Positions 37,243 through 46,248 of a stretch of 64,000 nt of DNA are shown here, piece by piece. Source of the stretch: Saccharibacillus endophyticus (GTDB lineage Bacteria > Bacillota > Bacilli > Paenibacillales > Paenibacillaceae). How positions within the stretch are numbered: position 1 is the first letter of the stretch; each line of letters starts with the position of its first letter. The position numbers were made by a program, and so were the translations under genes. The stretch covers positions 871,595-935,594 of the forward strand of contig NZ_JAAZWE010000002.1 in assembly GCF_013185185.1 (NCBI RefSeq), read 5' to 3'. The notes beneath the pieces were generated by a model that saw only the letters and a program-made list of their open reading frames with translations, was not told the DNA's origin and made no database searches.

Positions 37243-37294
37243 CTTGGTTGCTGCCGTTATTCCTTTTCGCTGCCGCTATGTCGAGTCGAAACGC

Positions 37295-40189
37295 CTAATC
37301 AGCGATTCGGCCGGACATATCCAGCAATATCTTCATTCGTTCTACGACCAAATTCATGTCAAGCGGTTTGGTCAGGTAATCGGAAGCTCCCGCATTCAGG
37401 CATTTCTCCCGATCCTCCTTCATTGCTTTTGCAGTGAGGGCCAAAATGGGGATATGCGCAAGTCCCGGTTCCAAACGAATACGGCGCATCGTTTCGAACC
37501 CGTCCAGCTCCGGCATCATGATATCCATAAAGATCATGTCGAACGGTCCTTCCGCGTTCAACTTATCCAACGCGTCCAACCCGGTCAAAGCAACGATAAT
37601 CTCCACGCCATGCTTCTCCAGCATGCTTGTCAGCGCATAAACGTTACGAATATCGTCGTCCACGATCATCATGCGCATCCCTTCAAACGGCATGTCCGGC
37701 TCATGCAGAGTCGGCGGGAATAACATCCCGCCCGCATACGCCCCCCCGCCTTCTCCGCCTGCGGAATCCGGCACGATTCGAATAAATCGTTGGGAATCGG
37801 GAGTCGATAATTCGATAGAGGCTTCCGATTCTTCTTGGGCGGCTGCCGCCGAATCGGCTTCCTCCGGTAACAATGCCTCTTTCAGGGATGCGATGCTTGA
37901 CCAGGATCGGCGAGCGTTCAGCGGAAGGAACAAATCCGCCGATTCCCCGTCATTCTTCACGCATGGAACGTACAGACAGAATGTGCTGCCCGCACCGTAA
38001 CGGCTATCGAGCGTAATTTCGCCGCCCAGCAAGGACGCCAACTGCGTCGAGATCGACAAGCCTAGGCCCGTGCCGCCGTATTTGCGGGCAATCGTTCCGT
38101 CTGCTTGTTGGAAAGCCTGGAAGATCAACTGACGGTTTTCCTCACTGATGCCGATACCCGTATCGCTCACGCTGAATGCCAACTGATCATACGCCGAGCC
38201 TTCCGGATTCACTCGTTTGCCCGGTACGCGGCCGATTCGGAGCACCACTTCCCCGCGTTCCGTAAACTTGAAAGCATTCGAGAGCAAATTGCGCAGAATC
38301 TGTTGAAGCCTCAGCTCATCCGTGAAAATGTAACCCGGCACGTTCTCTTCAATCTCGATTCGGAAATCAAGCCGTTTGCGGATCGCGATCTCGGCAAAGT
38401 AACGATCCATATCCGAAGCTACTTTTGCCAGATGCACAGTGTTTACCTCGATTTGCATTTTGCCGGCTTCGACTTTGGACAGGTCAAGAATGTCGTTGAT
38501 CAGATTAAGCAAATCTTTGCCGGACTCGTGGATACTCGAAGCGTACTCCTCTTCCTTCGCCGTTAACGTGCGATTCTCGTTTTCGGCAAGGATCTGCGAA
38601 AGGATCAACATACTGTTAAGCGGCGTGCGCAGTTCATGCGACATATTGGCCAGAAATTCCGATTTGTACTTGGAGCTGATCTGCAATTCTTGCGCATACT
38701 TCTCGGTCTCTTCCACCGCGATTTCGGCTGCATGCTTCTGCTCGCTGAGCTGCTCGTTGATACTCTCCAACTCGTCGCGCTGCGTCATCAGCTCCTGCGA
38801 TTGTACCTGAAGTTCTTCCGATTGCACTTGAAGCTCTTCGGATTGAGCTTGGAGTTCTTCATTGAGCGACTGCGATTCCCGGTACAGACGTTCGATCTCC
38901 TGCCTTGCTTCCACCGTTTGAAGCGTACTGCCGAGCAGTTCGGCTTTTCGCTGCAGGCGTTCGATCTCGTCCGCTTCGAACGGTTTCGGCGACGCCCATT
39001 CGATAACGGCTTTCACCCGGCCTGCATAGAATACCGGAATCAGCAGCACTTCGGCCGACGACGAAGAACCGAGCGCGGAAGAGATTTTCACATAATCCGC
39101 AGGCACATCCTTCAGATGCAGTATTTTTCCTTCAAGAGCGCAGCGCCCGATCAAGCCTTCACCGAATCGAATATCGACCGATTCGGTTCGTGCCGCATGC
39201 TCGGCGTCTTCGGCCAGAGCCGCGATTTTCGACAGCATCTTGCGTTCCGCGTCCACCACGTAGAAAATGCCGACCGGAATCTCCGTCGTCTCGGACACTT
39301 TCGACAAGAAAGCTTCGGCAAGCTCGGTGCTTGAACCGGAAGACTTCTCCTGAAGCAGCTCCGCCAGGCGAATCAGCCGTTCTTTATGCCGATCTTCGGC
39401 CTCGATCTTCGCGAGCAGCAGATTAGTCGAATCGCCCAGATCGCCCACTTCGTCTTGGGAACGAACATCGATCCGTTCGCGCAAATCGCCGCCGACCGTG
39501 ATCGAGCGAATCGCGTCCGTCACTCGGGAAATCGTTTTTGAAATATTGCCTGCAATAGCGAGAGCTGCCACGATGGACACGATCCCGACCAAGGCCCACA
39601 GTCCGATCATCGCATAAATCATCCGGTCGCTGTCCGCTTTCAATTCGGCCACTCTCGCGTCGGTCAACCGCTGCTCGGTATCGCGAAACGCATCGAATTG
39701 AACGCGCAGTTGATCCATCTCCCGCTTGCCCGCGTCACCCGTATAGTAAGCCAATACGTCAGCTTCTTTGCCTTCGGTTTTGAGTTCGATCGTGCGATCG
39801 CCCATCTCCGCGATCCAGCTCTCGATATTGGAACGGATAAGCCCGAGGCTCTGCTGCTGGGACATATTGTCGCCGACCAGCTCGTACAATCGGCTGTAGG
39901 TCGTCTCCCATTCGGTACGTCCGCTGGTGTACGGCTGCAGATAATCGCGGTCTCCGGTCAGCAGATACCCCCGCTGACCGGTCTCCATGTCCAGCACGTT
40001 TTTTTGCAGCGCGCTCAGTTCGTCATGCACGGCAATATCATGATCGCTGATAAACGCATTGGCTTCCTGAAGACTGCGCACCTGTGCGGATACCGCGAGC
40101 AGCGATAATCCCAGGCAGACCAGAATAAACAAATACCCGGCCAGTATTTTCGCGCGAATGTTAAAACGTCTTTTTTTCGGCACTTCCAT
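37295..40189 (-). CDS. Hybrid sensor histidine kinase (CHASE3-HAMP-GAF-HK-REC)
   Basis: This protein has about 964 residues. Domain order: membrane span (~15-36), CHASE3 extracellular domain (~37-190), second span, HAMP, GAF (~285-425), a coiled coil of repeated EELQxQS units (EELQAQSEELQVQSEELQ), HisKA with phospho-His near residue 518 (NMSHELRTPLNSM), HATPase (GTGLGLSISTQL) and a C-terminal receiver (MIVDDDIRNVY; FMDIMMPELDG). It starts at ATG 40189 or GTG 40183; GGAGG is only two bases from the ATG but eight from the GTG. It is the last gene of a cupin-orf-kinase operon. No separate response regulator lies nearby. Confidence 0.93.
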   Translation of the reverse strand: MEVPKKRRFNIRAKILAGYLFILVCLGLSLLAVSAQVRSLQEANAFISDHDIAVHDELSALQKNVLDMETGQRGYLLTGDRDYLQPYTSGRTEWETTYSRLYELVGDNMSQQQSLGLIRSNIESWIAEMGDRTIELKTEGKEADVLAYYTGDAGKREMDQLRVQFDAFRDTEQRLTDARVAELKADSDRMIYAMIGLWALVGIVSIVAALAIAGNISKTISRVTDAIRSITVGGDLRERIDVRSQDEVGDLGDSTNLLLAKIEAEDRHKERLIRLAELLQEKSSGSSTELAEAFLSKVSETTEIPVGIFYVVDAERKMLSKIAALAEDAEHAARTESVDIRFGEGLIGRCALEGKILHLKDVPADYVKISSALGSSSSAEVLLIPVFYAGRVKAVIEWASPKPFEADEIERLQRKAELLGSTLQTVEARQEIERLYRESQSLNEELQAQSEELQVQSEELQVQSQELMTQRDELESINEQLSEQKHAAEIAVEETEKYAQELQISSKYKSEFLANMSHELRTPLNSMLILSQILAENENRTLTAKEEEYASSIHESGKDLLNLINDILDLSKVEAGKMQIEVNTVHLAKVASDMDRYFAEIAIRKRLDFRIEIEENVPGYIFTDELRLQQILRNLLSNAFKFTERGEVVLRIGRVPGKRVNPEGSAYDQLAFSVSDTGIGISEENRQLIFQAFQQADGTIARKYGGTGLGLSISTQLASLLGGEITLDSRYGAGSTFCLYVPCVKNDGESADLFLPLNARRSWSSIASLKEALLPEEADSAAAAQEESEASIELSTPDSQRFIRIVPDSAGGEGGGAYAGGMLFPPTLHEPDMPFEGMRMMIVDDDIRNVYALTSMLEKHGVEIIVALTGLDALDKLNAEGPFDMIFMDIMMPELDGFETMRRIRLEPGLAHIPILALTAKAMKEDREKCLNAGASDYLTKPLDMNLVVERMKILLDMSGRIAD

Positions 40190-40208
40190 GCCCTCCGCTT
40201 CGCTCAGT

Positions 40209-40520
40209 TTAATCTTTGATGTTTGGCGGATCGAGCCGCCGCGCACGCTGTTCGAACAACTGGTTTTCCAGCATTTCCATACGCTTGCGTTCCCAATCCG
40301 CTCTTTGCTCTGCGAATCGTTCGGATGTCTCGTCTTCGCGGATCGTCCAGAGATCGCTCAGCAGATACCCTTCCACTTTTACAAGACGATCTGCATAAGG
40401 TCCCGTTATCCAAATCATTCCTTCCGGAAGCAGCCTGATCCTCCGGTGTCCGTCAGCCGCTTCCGCTAATTGTCCGAGCTTGATCGCGTGCAGCATCTGG
40501 CCGAACGTGTACCAGTTCAT
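40209..40520 (-). CDS. Small uncharacterised protein
   Basis: This 103-residue protein (MNWYTFGQMLHAIKLGQLAE) is not recognised. The middle reads IRLLPEGMIWITGPYADRLV, and the C-terminal third is helical and charged (SERFAEQRADWERKRMEMLE). Its ATG follows the cupin stop by one base, and its stop lies 19 bases before the kinase start, so it is firmly in that operon. A cytosolic partner of the kinase is possible but unproven. Confidence 0.75.
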   Translation of the reverse strand: MNWYTFGQMLHAIKLGQLAEAADGHRRIRLLPEGMIWITGPYADRLVKVEGYLLSDLWTIREDETSERFAEQRADWERKRMEMLENQLFEQRARRLDPPNIKD

Positions 40521-40521
40521 G

Positions 40522-40989
40522 CTACTTCCGTTCGATCATTTTGAAATCATCATAGTGGAAGCCCGGCGCCACGATACAAGTCACCAACACGGGCTCGTCA
40601 CCGATCGGCCGAGCTTTTTGCCAGTGTTTGCCCGGAACCAGCCCCTGGAAAGTTTGGCCGTTGGCCGTATCCGGACCCAAGATAATTTCTTCGCCCTCAA
40701 CAGGTTCTTCCCCGTCGCCGCCCAGCGTCAGAGCCAGCGGACCGCCCGTATGCCAGAGCCAAAGCTCGTCGGAATGCACGACATGCCATTCCGACGCTTC
40801 GCCCGGGTGCAGCAGGAAATAGATCGAACTTGCCGCGAAACGGTCTCCCGTGTATTCTTCCGGCAGCACGCTCTGCGGAATCGTGAACGAAGATTTCCAC
40901 AGCTCTTTATGCCATCCGCCTTCGATATGACCTTCAAGTCCCAACAGTTCAACCAGGGGGGAAAGTTGGAATGATCGATTTGAATTCAT
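40522..40989 (-). CDS. DUF985-type cupin protein
   Basis: The start is the ATG at 40989 (MNSNRSFQLSPLVELLGLEG), with GGAAGGAAG upstream; the longer TTG start overlaps that site. The 155-residue protein has the cupin_5/DUF985 pattern: HIEGGWHKELWKS, SIYFLLHPGEASEWHVVHSD, HTGGPLALTL, FQGLVPGKHWQKARP and CIVAPGFHYDDF. The His and Glu residues could hold a metal. The enzymatic role of this family is not firmly known. It is first in the operon with the small ORF and the hybrid kinase. Confidence 0.9.
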   Translation of the reverse strand: MNSNRSFQLSPLVELLGLEGHIEGGWHKELWKSSFTIPQSVLPEEYTGDRFAASSIYFLLHPGEASEWHVVHSDELWLWHTGGPLALTLGGDGEEPVEGEEIILGPDTANGQTFQGLVPGKHWQKARPIGDEPVLVTCIVAPGFHYDDFKMIERK

Positions 40990-41186
40990 GGGTAAGGTTC
41001 TTCCTTCCTTCAATAAAGATTTTCTAGTAAAGATTTCTGATTTCCAGCATACTATACTATCGGCTTTTCAACCAAACGATTTTTGTGTTTCATGCTCGGC
41101 GAGACCGTATGAAATTTTACGGGAGCAGCATCTGATTTACGGGTATATAAGGGCAGAACGAAAACCTTGCCGTAAGGAGAGATTCC

Positions 41187-42110
41187 ATGCAACTATCGGT
41201 AGAAACAAGGCGGGAAATGCAGCGCGCATTCGAAGCCTGCCGGGAGACGATCGGAGGTTTTCCCCAGCCCTTCGCCCGGCTCGGCATTCGTTATTTGGAT
41301 CGATTCGATCCGGGACTGGGAAACGGCCCCACCAATTACATCTGCTGCCTGCTCCCCTATTGGCTGCGCGAGGCGGCAGGAGCCGCGCTTGAACACTGTC
41401 GGGAAATCGCCGAAGCCAACATCTTCGGCATGCTGCATTTCCATATTCAGGACGAACGAATGGATCGTCAGTCCGGTCCGGATCGCCCTCACATCGCACT
41501 GTCCCAACTATTAAACGCAGAGATGACCGTTCGATATGCCGCGCTGTTCCGCTCCGCAAGCACCTTCCGCGAAGCTCTGATTTCTTGCACGGCCGAATGG
41601 GCAGCAGGGCTTGCCGCTGAACGAAGCACAGATCCTTTTTACGAACGCACGCAAGATATTGCAGCCCGATCCGCTCCGCTACTGCTATGCCCGCTAGCCT
41701 TATTCCCTGAAAACCAAGCTTTGCAGGCACGTGCGCTGCATGCGGTTCGCGAGACTCTGATTACCCTCCAAATGGCCGATGATTGGGCGGATTATGCGGA
41801 CGACCTGCACGACGGCTCCTACAACTGCCTCGTCTCGCTCTATCGCAAAGAATACGCAAACGCAATCGAAACCCCGATCTCTTCTCGCGATATCGAAGCT
41901 GCCGTTTATGAAAAAGGCATGCTCGGGCGCTACGCGGAATTTTCGGCTGCCAGACAAGCTGAACTTGAGGACTACCGTGCAGACTTCCCTGGCTTGATCG
42001 GCTTTCATGCTGCTCTGGCCGGTGATTTGGAACGCATCGCAGCCCGGATCGAAGAAGAAAAGCAGAAGCTGTCGCTAGGCGGATTAAACTACTGGCTCCT
42101 CGGTCAGTAG
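41187..42110 (+). CDS. Class I isoprenoid-synthase-like protein
   Basis: This 307-residue, mostly helical protein has two Asp-rich motifs at the spacing of class I isoprenoid synthases. D89-E-R-M-D93 (HFHIQDERMDRQ) is like DDxxD, and DDWADYADD at 198-206 (LQMADDWADYADDLHDGSYN) is like the second metal motif. It resembles the squalene/phytoene or trans-prenyl synthase fold more than HepT-type proteins. Family placement comes from motifs only. GTAAGGAGAG precedes the ATG. The next gene on this strand encodes an NHLP-family peptide 198 bases downstream with its own promoter. Whether the two work together is unknown. Confidence 0.65.
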   Translation: MQLSVETRREMQRAFEACRETIGGFPQPFARLGIRYLDRFDPGLGNGPTNYICCLLPYWLREAAGAALEHCREIAEANIFGMLHFHIQDERMDRQSGPDRPHIALSQLLNAEMTVRYAALFRSASTFREALISCTAEWAAGLAAERSTDPFYERTQDIAARSAPLLLCPLALFPENQALQARALHAVRETLITLQMADDWADYADDLHDGSYNCLVSLYRKEYANAIETPISSRDIEAAVYEKGMLGRYAEFSAARQAELEDYRADFPGLIGFHAALAGDLERIAARIEEEKQKLSLGGLNYWLLGQ

Positions 42111-42148
42111 CCTTCTTTTCAGCTCTTTTCAAGACGTTGCTTTCCCGC

Positions 42149-42177
42149 TTGCTATCCCCTCTTATCCATGTTATGAT
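42149..42177 (+). promoter_or_regulatory. Sigma-A promoter of the NHLP-peptide gene
   Basis: TTGCTA (42149-42154), 17 bases, TATGAT (42172-42177). A leader of about 125 bases follows. Confidence 0.7.
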
Positions 42178-42307
42178 TTGCCATAAAAACAAAACCTTCT
42201 CAGTTCGATCGCGATCCCATGAATTTTCGATCGGCCTCGGATGGACCCAACGTCACTTGTCCTACTGTTCAACAATCATGAATTCGCACGCGAAAGGATG
42301 ATGTTCA

Positions 42308-42580
42308 ATGGCAACCCTGACAACGGAAACTTTGATCAAAACCCAAGTGATTCAAAAAGCATGGGAAGATCCCGAATTCCGGGCCCGTCTGCTGGCCGAT
42401 CCGAAGAGCGCCCTGCGCGACGCTTTCGGCATCGAACTGCCTGACCATATTCGCCTGACCGCAGTCGAAGAGTCAGCGAATGATTTCTATCTGGTTATCC
42501 CTCCGAACCCTTCCGACATTATTCCGAAAGCCGAGCGAATCACCATCGAGCCGGCAGCCATGTGGGGAACAGGCGGCTAA
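42308..42580 (+). CDS. NHLP-family (nitrile hydratase leader-like) RiPP precursor-type peptide
   Basis: This 90-residue protein matches the NHLP leader family: QVIQKAWEDPEFRARLLADP, then KSALRDAFGIELPDHIRLTA, then ANDFYLVIPPNP, as in the nitrile hydratase alpha subunit. In RiPP clusters such leaders are cleaved to free a C-terminal core. Here the tail after VIPP is only about 24 residues (SDIIPKAERITIEPAAMWGT then GG) and has no Cys. No lanthionine synthetase, radical-SAM, YcaO or C39 transporter gene is in the window. AAAGGATG precedes the ATG. It may be an orphan NHLP protein, not a true RiPP. Confidence 0.8.
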   Translation: MATLTTETLIKTQVIQKAWEDPEFRARLLADPKSALRDAFGIELPDHIRLTAVEESANDFYLVIPPNPSDIIPKAERITIEPAAMWGTGG

Positions 42581-42616
42581 CAGCGATATTCATCCAGCAT
42601 ATTGATCCAAACACGC

Positions 42617-42709
42617 AAGGAGCGGGACCCCCGCGACCTCGATCTACCGGAACCCTCCTACTCGGAGGCTTCCGGTAAACGAATGGTTGCTTCGGTTCCC
42701 GCTCCTTTT
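42617..42709 (+). terminator. Long nested terminator after the NHLP gene
   Basis: AAGGAGCGGGA (42617-42627) pairs with TCCCGCTCCTT, followed by T-rich sequence. The interior contains ACCGGAA..CCTCC / GGAGG..TTCCGGT. The 3' part overlaps the final codons of the convergent sensor kinase. Confidence 0.75.
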
Positions 42710-44562
42710 TCGCTGCTGAATTTTAACGTTCCCTGCATGGCTTCGATAATCCGGAATGTAACCATAAGCCCAAGGCCTGTTCCTTTTGTCTTATTGGAGA
42801 AATAAGGTTCGCCGAGCCGCTTCAACTCCTCCGGTCCCATGCCTACCCCGTCGTCGCGGATGCGGATCACGATCTCGCCGTTTTCCTTGGATGCCGCGAT
42901 CGTAATCTGACCTTCGTCCTGAAACGCCTCGATGCTGTTTTTGATCATATTGATGAACGCCTGTTTGAACTTGGACGAATTGCCTTTGACGTAAAGATCG
43001 GGAGCAATATCCATAACGATCGTTCCGTGATGAATGCTGGCCAGCGGCGTCAATACCCCTTCGATATGACGGAATTCTTCCGCAATCGACAAGGTTTTTA
43101 TATTTTCCGCACCCGGCTTGGCAAACGTCAGAAAATCGGTAATGATTCCCGAAGCCCGATCCAGTTCGTCCAGCGCCATATCGATGTACGCTTTGTCCGA
43201 CGAAGCCGAGCGCTCGCCCAGCAGCTGCAAAAACCCGCGGGTCACTTGAAGCGGATTGCGTACCTCGTGGGCAACCGATGCCGCCAGCTCGCTGATAATC
43301 TCCATCTTCTCCGCATGCTGCAGTTCATTGTTGAACATTTCGAGTTCCTTCGAGTATTGGAGCACCTGATTATGCGTTTCGGCAAAGCGCCGACCCAAGA
43401 CCACGATCAGCGAAATAACGAAGACCACCATGCCCCATTTCCACCAGTACAAATCGTATTGCTCCTCTGTCGCGTAATAACGGAACAATTCGAACACTCC
43501 CACTCCCGCAAAAACGGCCAAGCCCGCGTTGAAAATCCATGCGTCTTTGTTCTTTTGCAGGCTGTATACCACCGAGCAGACCAGCATCGTCAGCAGCTCA
43601 ACGATCATTAATCCCCCGAGCACCGTCGTTGTCAGGAGATAGTAGACGGAGAAAAAGCGCTCGTTCGTCAACACGTTTCCGAGTAAAAGAAGCAAACAGA
43701 AGAACGAGTAGCCTAATTGGAACCGGCTTAGATACAAGATAGAGTTTTTGTATCCTTTTCCGAAGATAAGCTGGAAAAAATACAGGAAGGAAGGCAGAAG
43801 CGCGAAGAGTCCCACATCGAACAACAACTGGAGCATTCGTCCGTATTCGGGGTAAAGCGTGAATAAGAACGGAGAATACGTCGCGACGAGCAGGCCGATC
43901 GATAAAATGACGAAGCTGAGCGACAACCAGGCCTGAACATAACTTCGATGCAAAAACAGCGCGCAAATCAGCATGACCACCCCGATCAGCACAAAAGAGC
44001 CGCCGAGCATGATATCCAGCATGTCCTTGGTCAAATATACGGTCAGCAGTTCATAAAAACTTCCGAACACGATGTTCTGCACGATTCCCGATCGTTCTTC
44101 CGTGAGCTGCAGGCGGATATAGACGGAGCTTCCCGCGTCTTCCGCGCGAAGCGGCAGCAGCAGTTCGTTCATCGCGTAACGGTATTGCCGATGGGAATCG
44201 AACAGCTCCCGATACTCGGTATACACCACCACGTTGCGGGCGTACGCTTTCTCGATCAACACGGCGGGAATCGGCCAGTCGAGCTGGGGAATATCGATCC
44301 TTACCCAGGCCCAAGCCGCTCCGAGCGGTCTGGACGGCGGCATCGACTCCTCGTCCATGGCGATCCAATCCGGCGAATGCAGCACCCGTTCGGGCGGCGT
44401 GACGGAGCCTTGCTCCCAACCGCCCGGATCCCATAAAAATTGCCATGACCCGACTTCGACCGCCGCCGCTTCGTCTTTTTCGCCGGGGAAAGCTTTTATG
44501 CACAAAAAAATAATGATCATGACTCCGATTAGAACGGCTATTGTTTTCGGTAAAGTTCGCAT
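42658..44562 (-). CDS. Membrane sensor histidine kinase (7TM-DISM-like)
   Basis: The start is the ATG at 44562 (MRTLPKTIAVLIGVMIIIFL) with AGGAGGG upstream. The 634-residue protein has an N-terminal span, an extracellular domain to about residue 200, about seven to eight clustered membrane spans (about 205-420), then a short coiled coil, HisKA with SVAHEVRNPLQVTRGFL, and HATPase (NMIKNSIEAF, DDGVGMGPEE, GTGLGLMVTFRI). The layout is that of 7TMR-DISM sensors coupled to a kinase. It has no receiver domain and no adjacent response regulator. NtrB/KinB-like phosphorelay input is possible. Confidence 0.9.
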   Translation of the reverse strand: MRTLPKTIAVLIGVMIIIFLCIKAFPGEKDEAAAVEVGSWQFLWDPGGWEQGSVTPPERVLHSPDWIAMDEESMPPSRPLGAAWAWVRIDIPQLDWPIPAVLIEKAYARNVVVYTEYRELFDSHRQYRYAMNELLLPLRAEDAGSSVYIRLQLTEERSGIVQNIVFGSFYELLTVYLTKDMLDIMLGGSFVLIGVVMLICALFLHRSYVQAWLSLSFVILSIGLLVATYSPFLFTLYPEYGRMLQLLFDVGLFALLPSFLYFFQLIFGKGYKNSILYLSRFQLGYSFFCLLLLLGNVLTNERFFSVYYLLTTTVLGGLMIVELLTMLVCSVVYSLQKNKDAWIFNAGLAVFAGVGVFELFRYYATEEQYDLYWWKWGMVVFVISLIVVLGRRFAETHNQVLQYSKELEMFNNELQHAEKMEIISELAASVAHEVRNPLQVTRGFLQLLGERSASSDKAYIDMALDELDRASGIITDFLTFAKPGAENIKTLSIAEEFRHIEGVLTPLASIHHGTIVMDIAPDLYVKGNSSKFKQAFINMIKNSIEAFQDEGQITIAASKENGEIVIRIRDDGVGMGPEELKRLGEPYFSNKTKGTGLGLMVTFRIIEAMQGTLKFSSEKGAGTEATIRLPEASE

Positions 44563-44649
44563 AAGCCCTCCTATAAGGTCCATTCGATCTTCGACCCCTC
44601 CGGGCAAGAAGATCGAATGAACCCGCGACAAGCGATTCTATTCAAACGA

Positions 44650-44785
44650 TCTTGATCTCTTGACTTTGATCTCTTGACCTTAATCTTTTGATCTTTTGAT
44701 CTATTGATCCCTTGATCCCTTGATCCCTTGATCCCTTGATCCCTTGATCTCTTGATCCCTTGATCCTTTAACCTTCGATCCTTGC
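44650..44785. repeat. 9-base minisatellite TTGATCCCT
   Basis: About twelve to fourteen degenerate and perfect copies of TTGATCCCT/TTGATCTCT fill this part of the gene-free stretch 44563-44963; five copies in a row are exact. The minus-strand reading GSRDQGI repeats is not taken as a protein. Confidence 0.85.
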
Positions 44786-44963
44786 CCTTATGTACCATTC
44801 GCCGTCGTCCCCCCGGTTCCCTGCCGTCTTTCTTCTTCCTTTCGGAATTACGGGTAAAAAGCCCTTGTTTCAAGGTACGGGGGTCCTGTGTATAAATTAT
44901 CAACTTAACTGCTCTGCAACTTGGGGCTAAGCGAAAACAAGATACATCAAGGAGGAATTCAAC

Positions 44964-45128
44964 ATGAATAATTCGCATAGAGACGTGGATGTCGAAGAAC
45001 GCAGAATCGAGAAAAAGTCGGACTCGAGCATGGTTGCTTCAACATTCATCAAGTATGCCGCGTATATCATCATCACGTTCGGCATCTTGTATTTCCTCGT
45101 TCGTTATGTCTTCCCGATGTTCCAATAA
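44964..45128 (+). CDS. Small single-span membrane protein (54 residues)
   Basis: The ATG at 44964 is preceded by GGAGGAATTC. The product begins MNNSHRDVDVEERRIEKKSD and has one hydrophobic segment, YAAYIIITFGILYFLVRYV, near the C-terminus, giving a cytosolic N-terminus. No family is recognised. It is followed by a strong terminator, so it is a separate small transcript, and it lies between the minisatellite and pdxK. Confidence 0.75.
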   Translation: MNNSHRDVDVEERRIEKKSDSSMVASTFIKYAAYIIITFGILYFLVRYVFPMFQ

Positions 45129-45162
45129 CCGTAAAGCAGGGCCGTTCAAACGTCCCGATATG

Positions 45163-45208
45163 CAAAAAAACGGATTTCCTTGGCGATTGCCCCGGAAATC
45201 CGTTTTTT
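45163..45208 (+). terminator. Terminator after the small membrane protein
   Basis: ACGGATTTCC / GGAAATCCGT stem with T6 on plus; a run of seven A on the left lets it also serve pdxK on minus. Confidence 0.9.
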
Positions 45209-45257
45209 GTCGTTTTATCAGTCGGTGTTCCGACATCGCAAGTCCTTGGACCTGTTC

Positions 45258-46067
45258 TTAGTCGCGATATAACCGATGAGCCGCGTGCAGCGTAGGTCCC
45301 ACGAAGGAGTTGATCGGGAAGCCGTGGCGAATGGCTGCGGTCACGAATGCTTTTGCATTTTTGACTGCCGTGCGCACATCCGCGCCTTTTGCCAATTCAG
45401 CCGTAATGGCCGCCGAGAACGTGCATCCCGCACCGTGAATATAATTCGTCTCGATGCGATCGGACTCAAGCAGCTCGAATTCTTGGCCGTCGTAGATCAG
45501 ATCGACCGCTTTCTCGTGCAGCAGCTTGCCTCCGCCTTTGATCACGACATGTTTCGCGCCAAGTTCGTGAATTTTCGCGGCCGCGTTCTTCATGTCTTCT
45601 ACCGTGCGGATCGGCGCCGTCTTCGCAAGCTGGGAAGCTTCGAACAGGTTCGGCGTGACGACCGTCGCTTTAGGAACCAGCTTTTCCAAGATGGCTTCCG
45701 CCGTATCCGGGTTCAAAACTTCGTTCTCGCCTTTGCAGACCATGACCGGATCGACGACGAAATGCTCCAACGGACGTTCTTCGATCTTGCGCGCAACCGC
45801 GTCGATGATCGCAACCGTACTCAGCATGCCTGTTTTGGCCGAGGTCACGCCGATCCCGTTCAACACGGTGTCCAATTGGCTTTCCAACAACTCTGCCGAC
45901 ATCGGCGTTACATGATGGCTCCACAACTGCGGGTCCATCGTAACCACGCAGGTGAGCGCGGTCATTCCGTATACGTTCAACTCCTGGAATGTTTTCAGGT
46001 CAGCTTGAATGCCTGCGCCCCCGCTTGTATCGGAACCGGCAATCGTCAAAACTTTAGGTATCGTCAT
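45258..46067 (-). CDS. pdxK: Pyridoxine/pyridoxal kinase (ThiD/PdxK family)
   Basis: This 269-residue ribokinase-fold kinase starts at ATG 46067 (MTIPKVLTIAGSDTSGGAGI), with GGAGG upstream; an upstream frame to 46178 is unsupported. It has GSDTSGGAGIQADLKTFQEL, VVDPVMVCKGENEVL, VTPNLFEASQL and ETNYIHGAGCTFSAAI with the catalytic Asp region replaced by the family's GAGCTFSAA. It matches the B. subtilis PdxK type, a ThiD-like vitamin B6 kinase. A pure HMP kinase role cannot be excluded. It is monocistronic. Confidence 0.9.
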   Translation of the reverse strand: MTIPKVLTIAGSDTSGGAGIQADLKTFQELNVYGMTALTCVVTMDPQLWSHHVTPMSAELLESQLDTVLNGIGVTSAKTGMLSTVAIIDAVARKIEERPLEHFVVDPVMVCKGENEVLNPDTAEAILEKLVPKATVVTPNLFEASQLAKTAPIRTVEDMKNAAAKIHELGAKHVVIKGGGKLLHEKAVDLIYDGQEFELLESDRIETNYIHGAGCTFSAAITAELAKGADVRTAVKNAKAFVTAAIRHGFPINSFVGPTLHAAHRLYRD

Positions 46068-46248
46068 CTTCCAAACGCCTCCTGGGTCTATATTGTAAGC
46101 CTGTTGGCAGCGCGGATCGAAGATCCGAACTGCCGGCCTGCTTGTCTGTTCATGCTGCGCCCGATTAACGGAATACACCGCAGCCTTCGGTAATGGTAAG
46201 ACGAAGCGACTGTCTTGTCAACCGCTTACGAAAGTCGATTTTTCCGGC

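Noticed and set aside
44650..44785. CRISPR-like repeat array
   Set aside because: The 9-base units are directly adjacent with no spacers, and no cas gene is near.
44571..44978. 135-codon minus-strand frame with GSRDQGI repeats
   Set aside because: It is the reading of the 9-base minisatellite, has no ribosome site, and overlaps the small membrane gene region.
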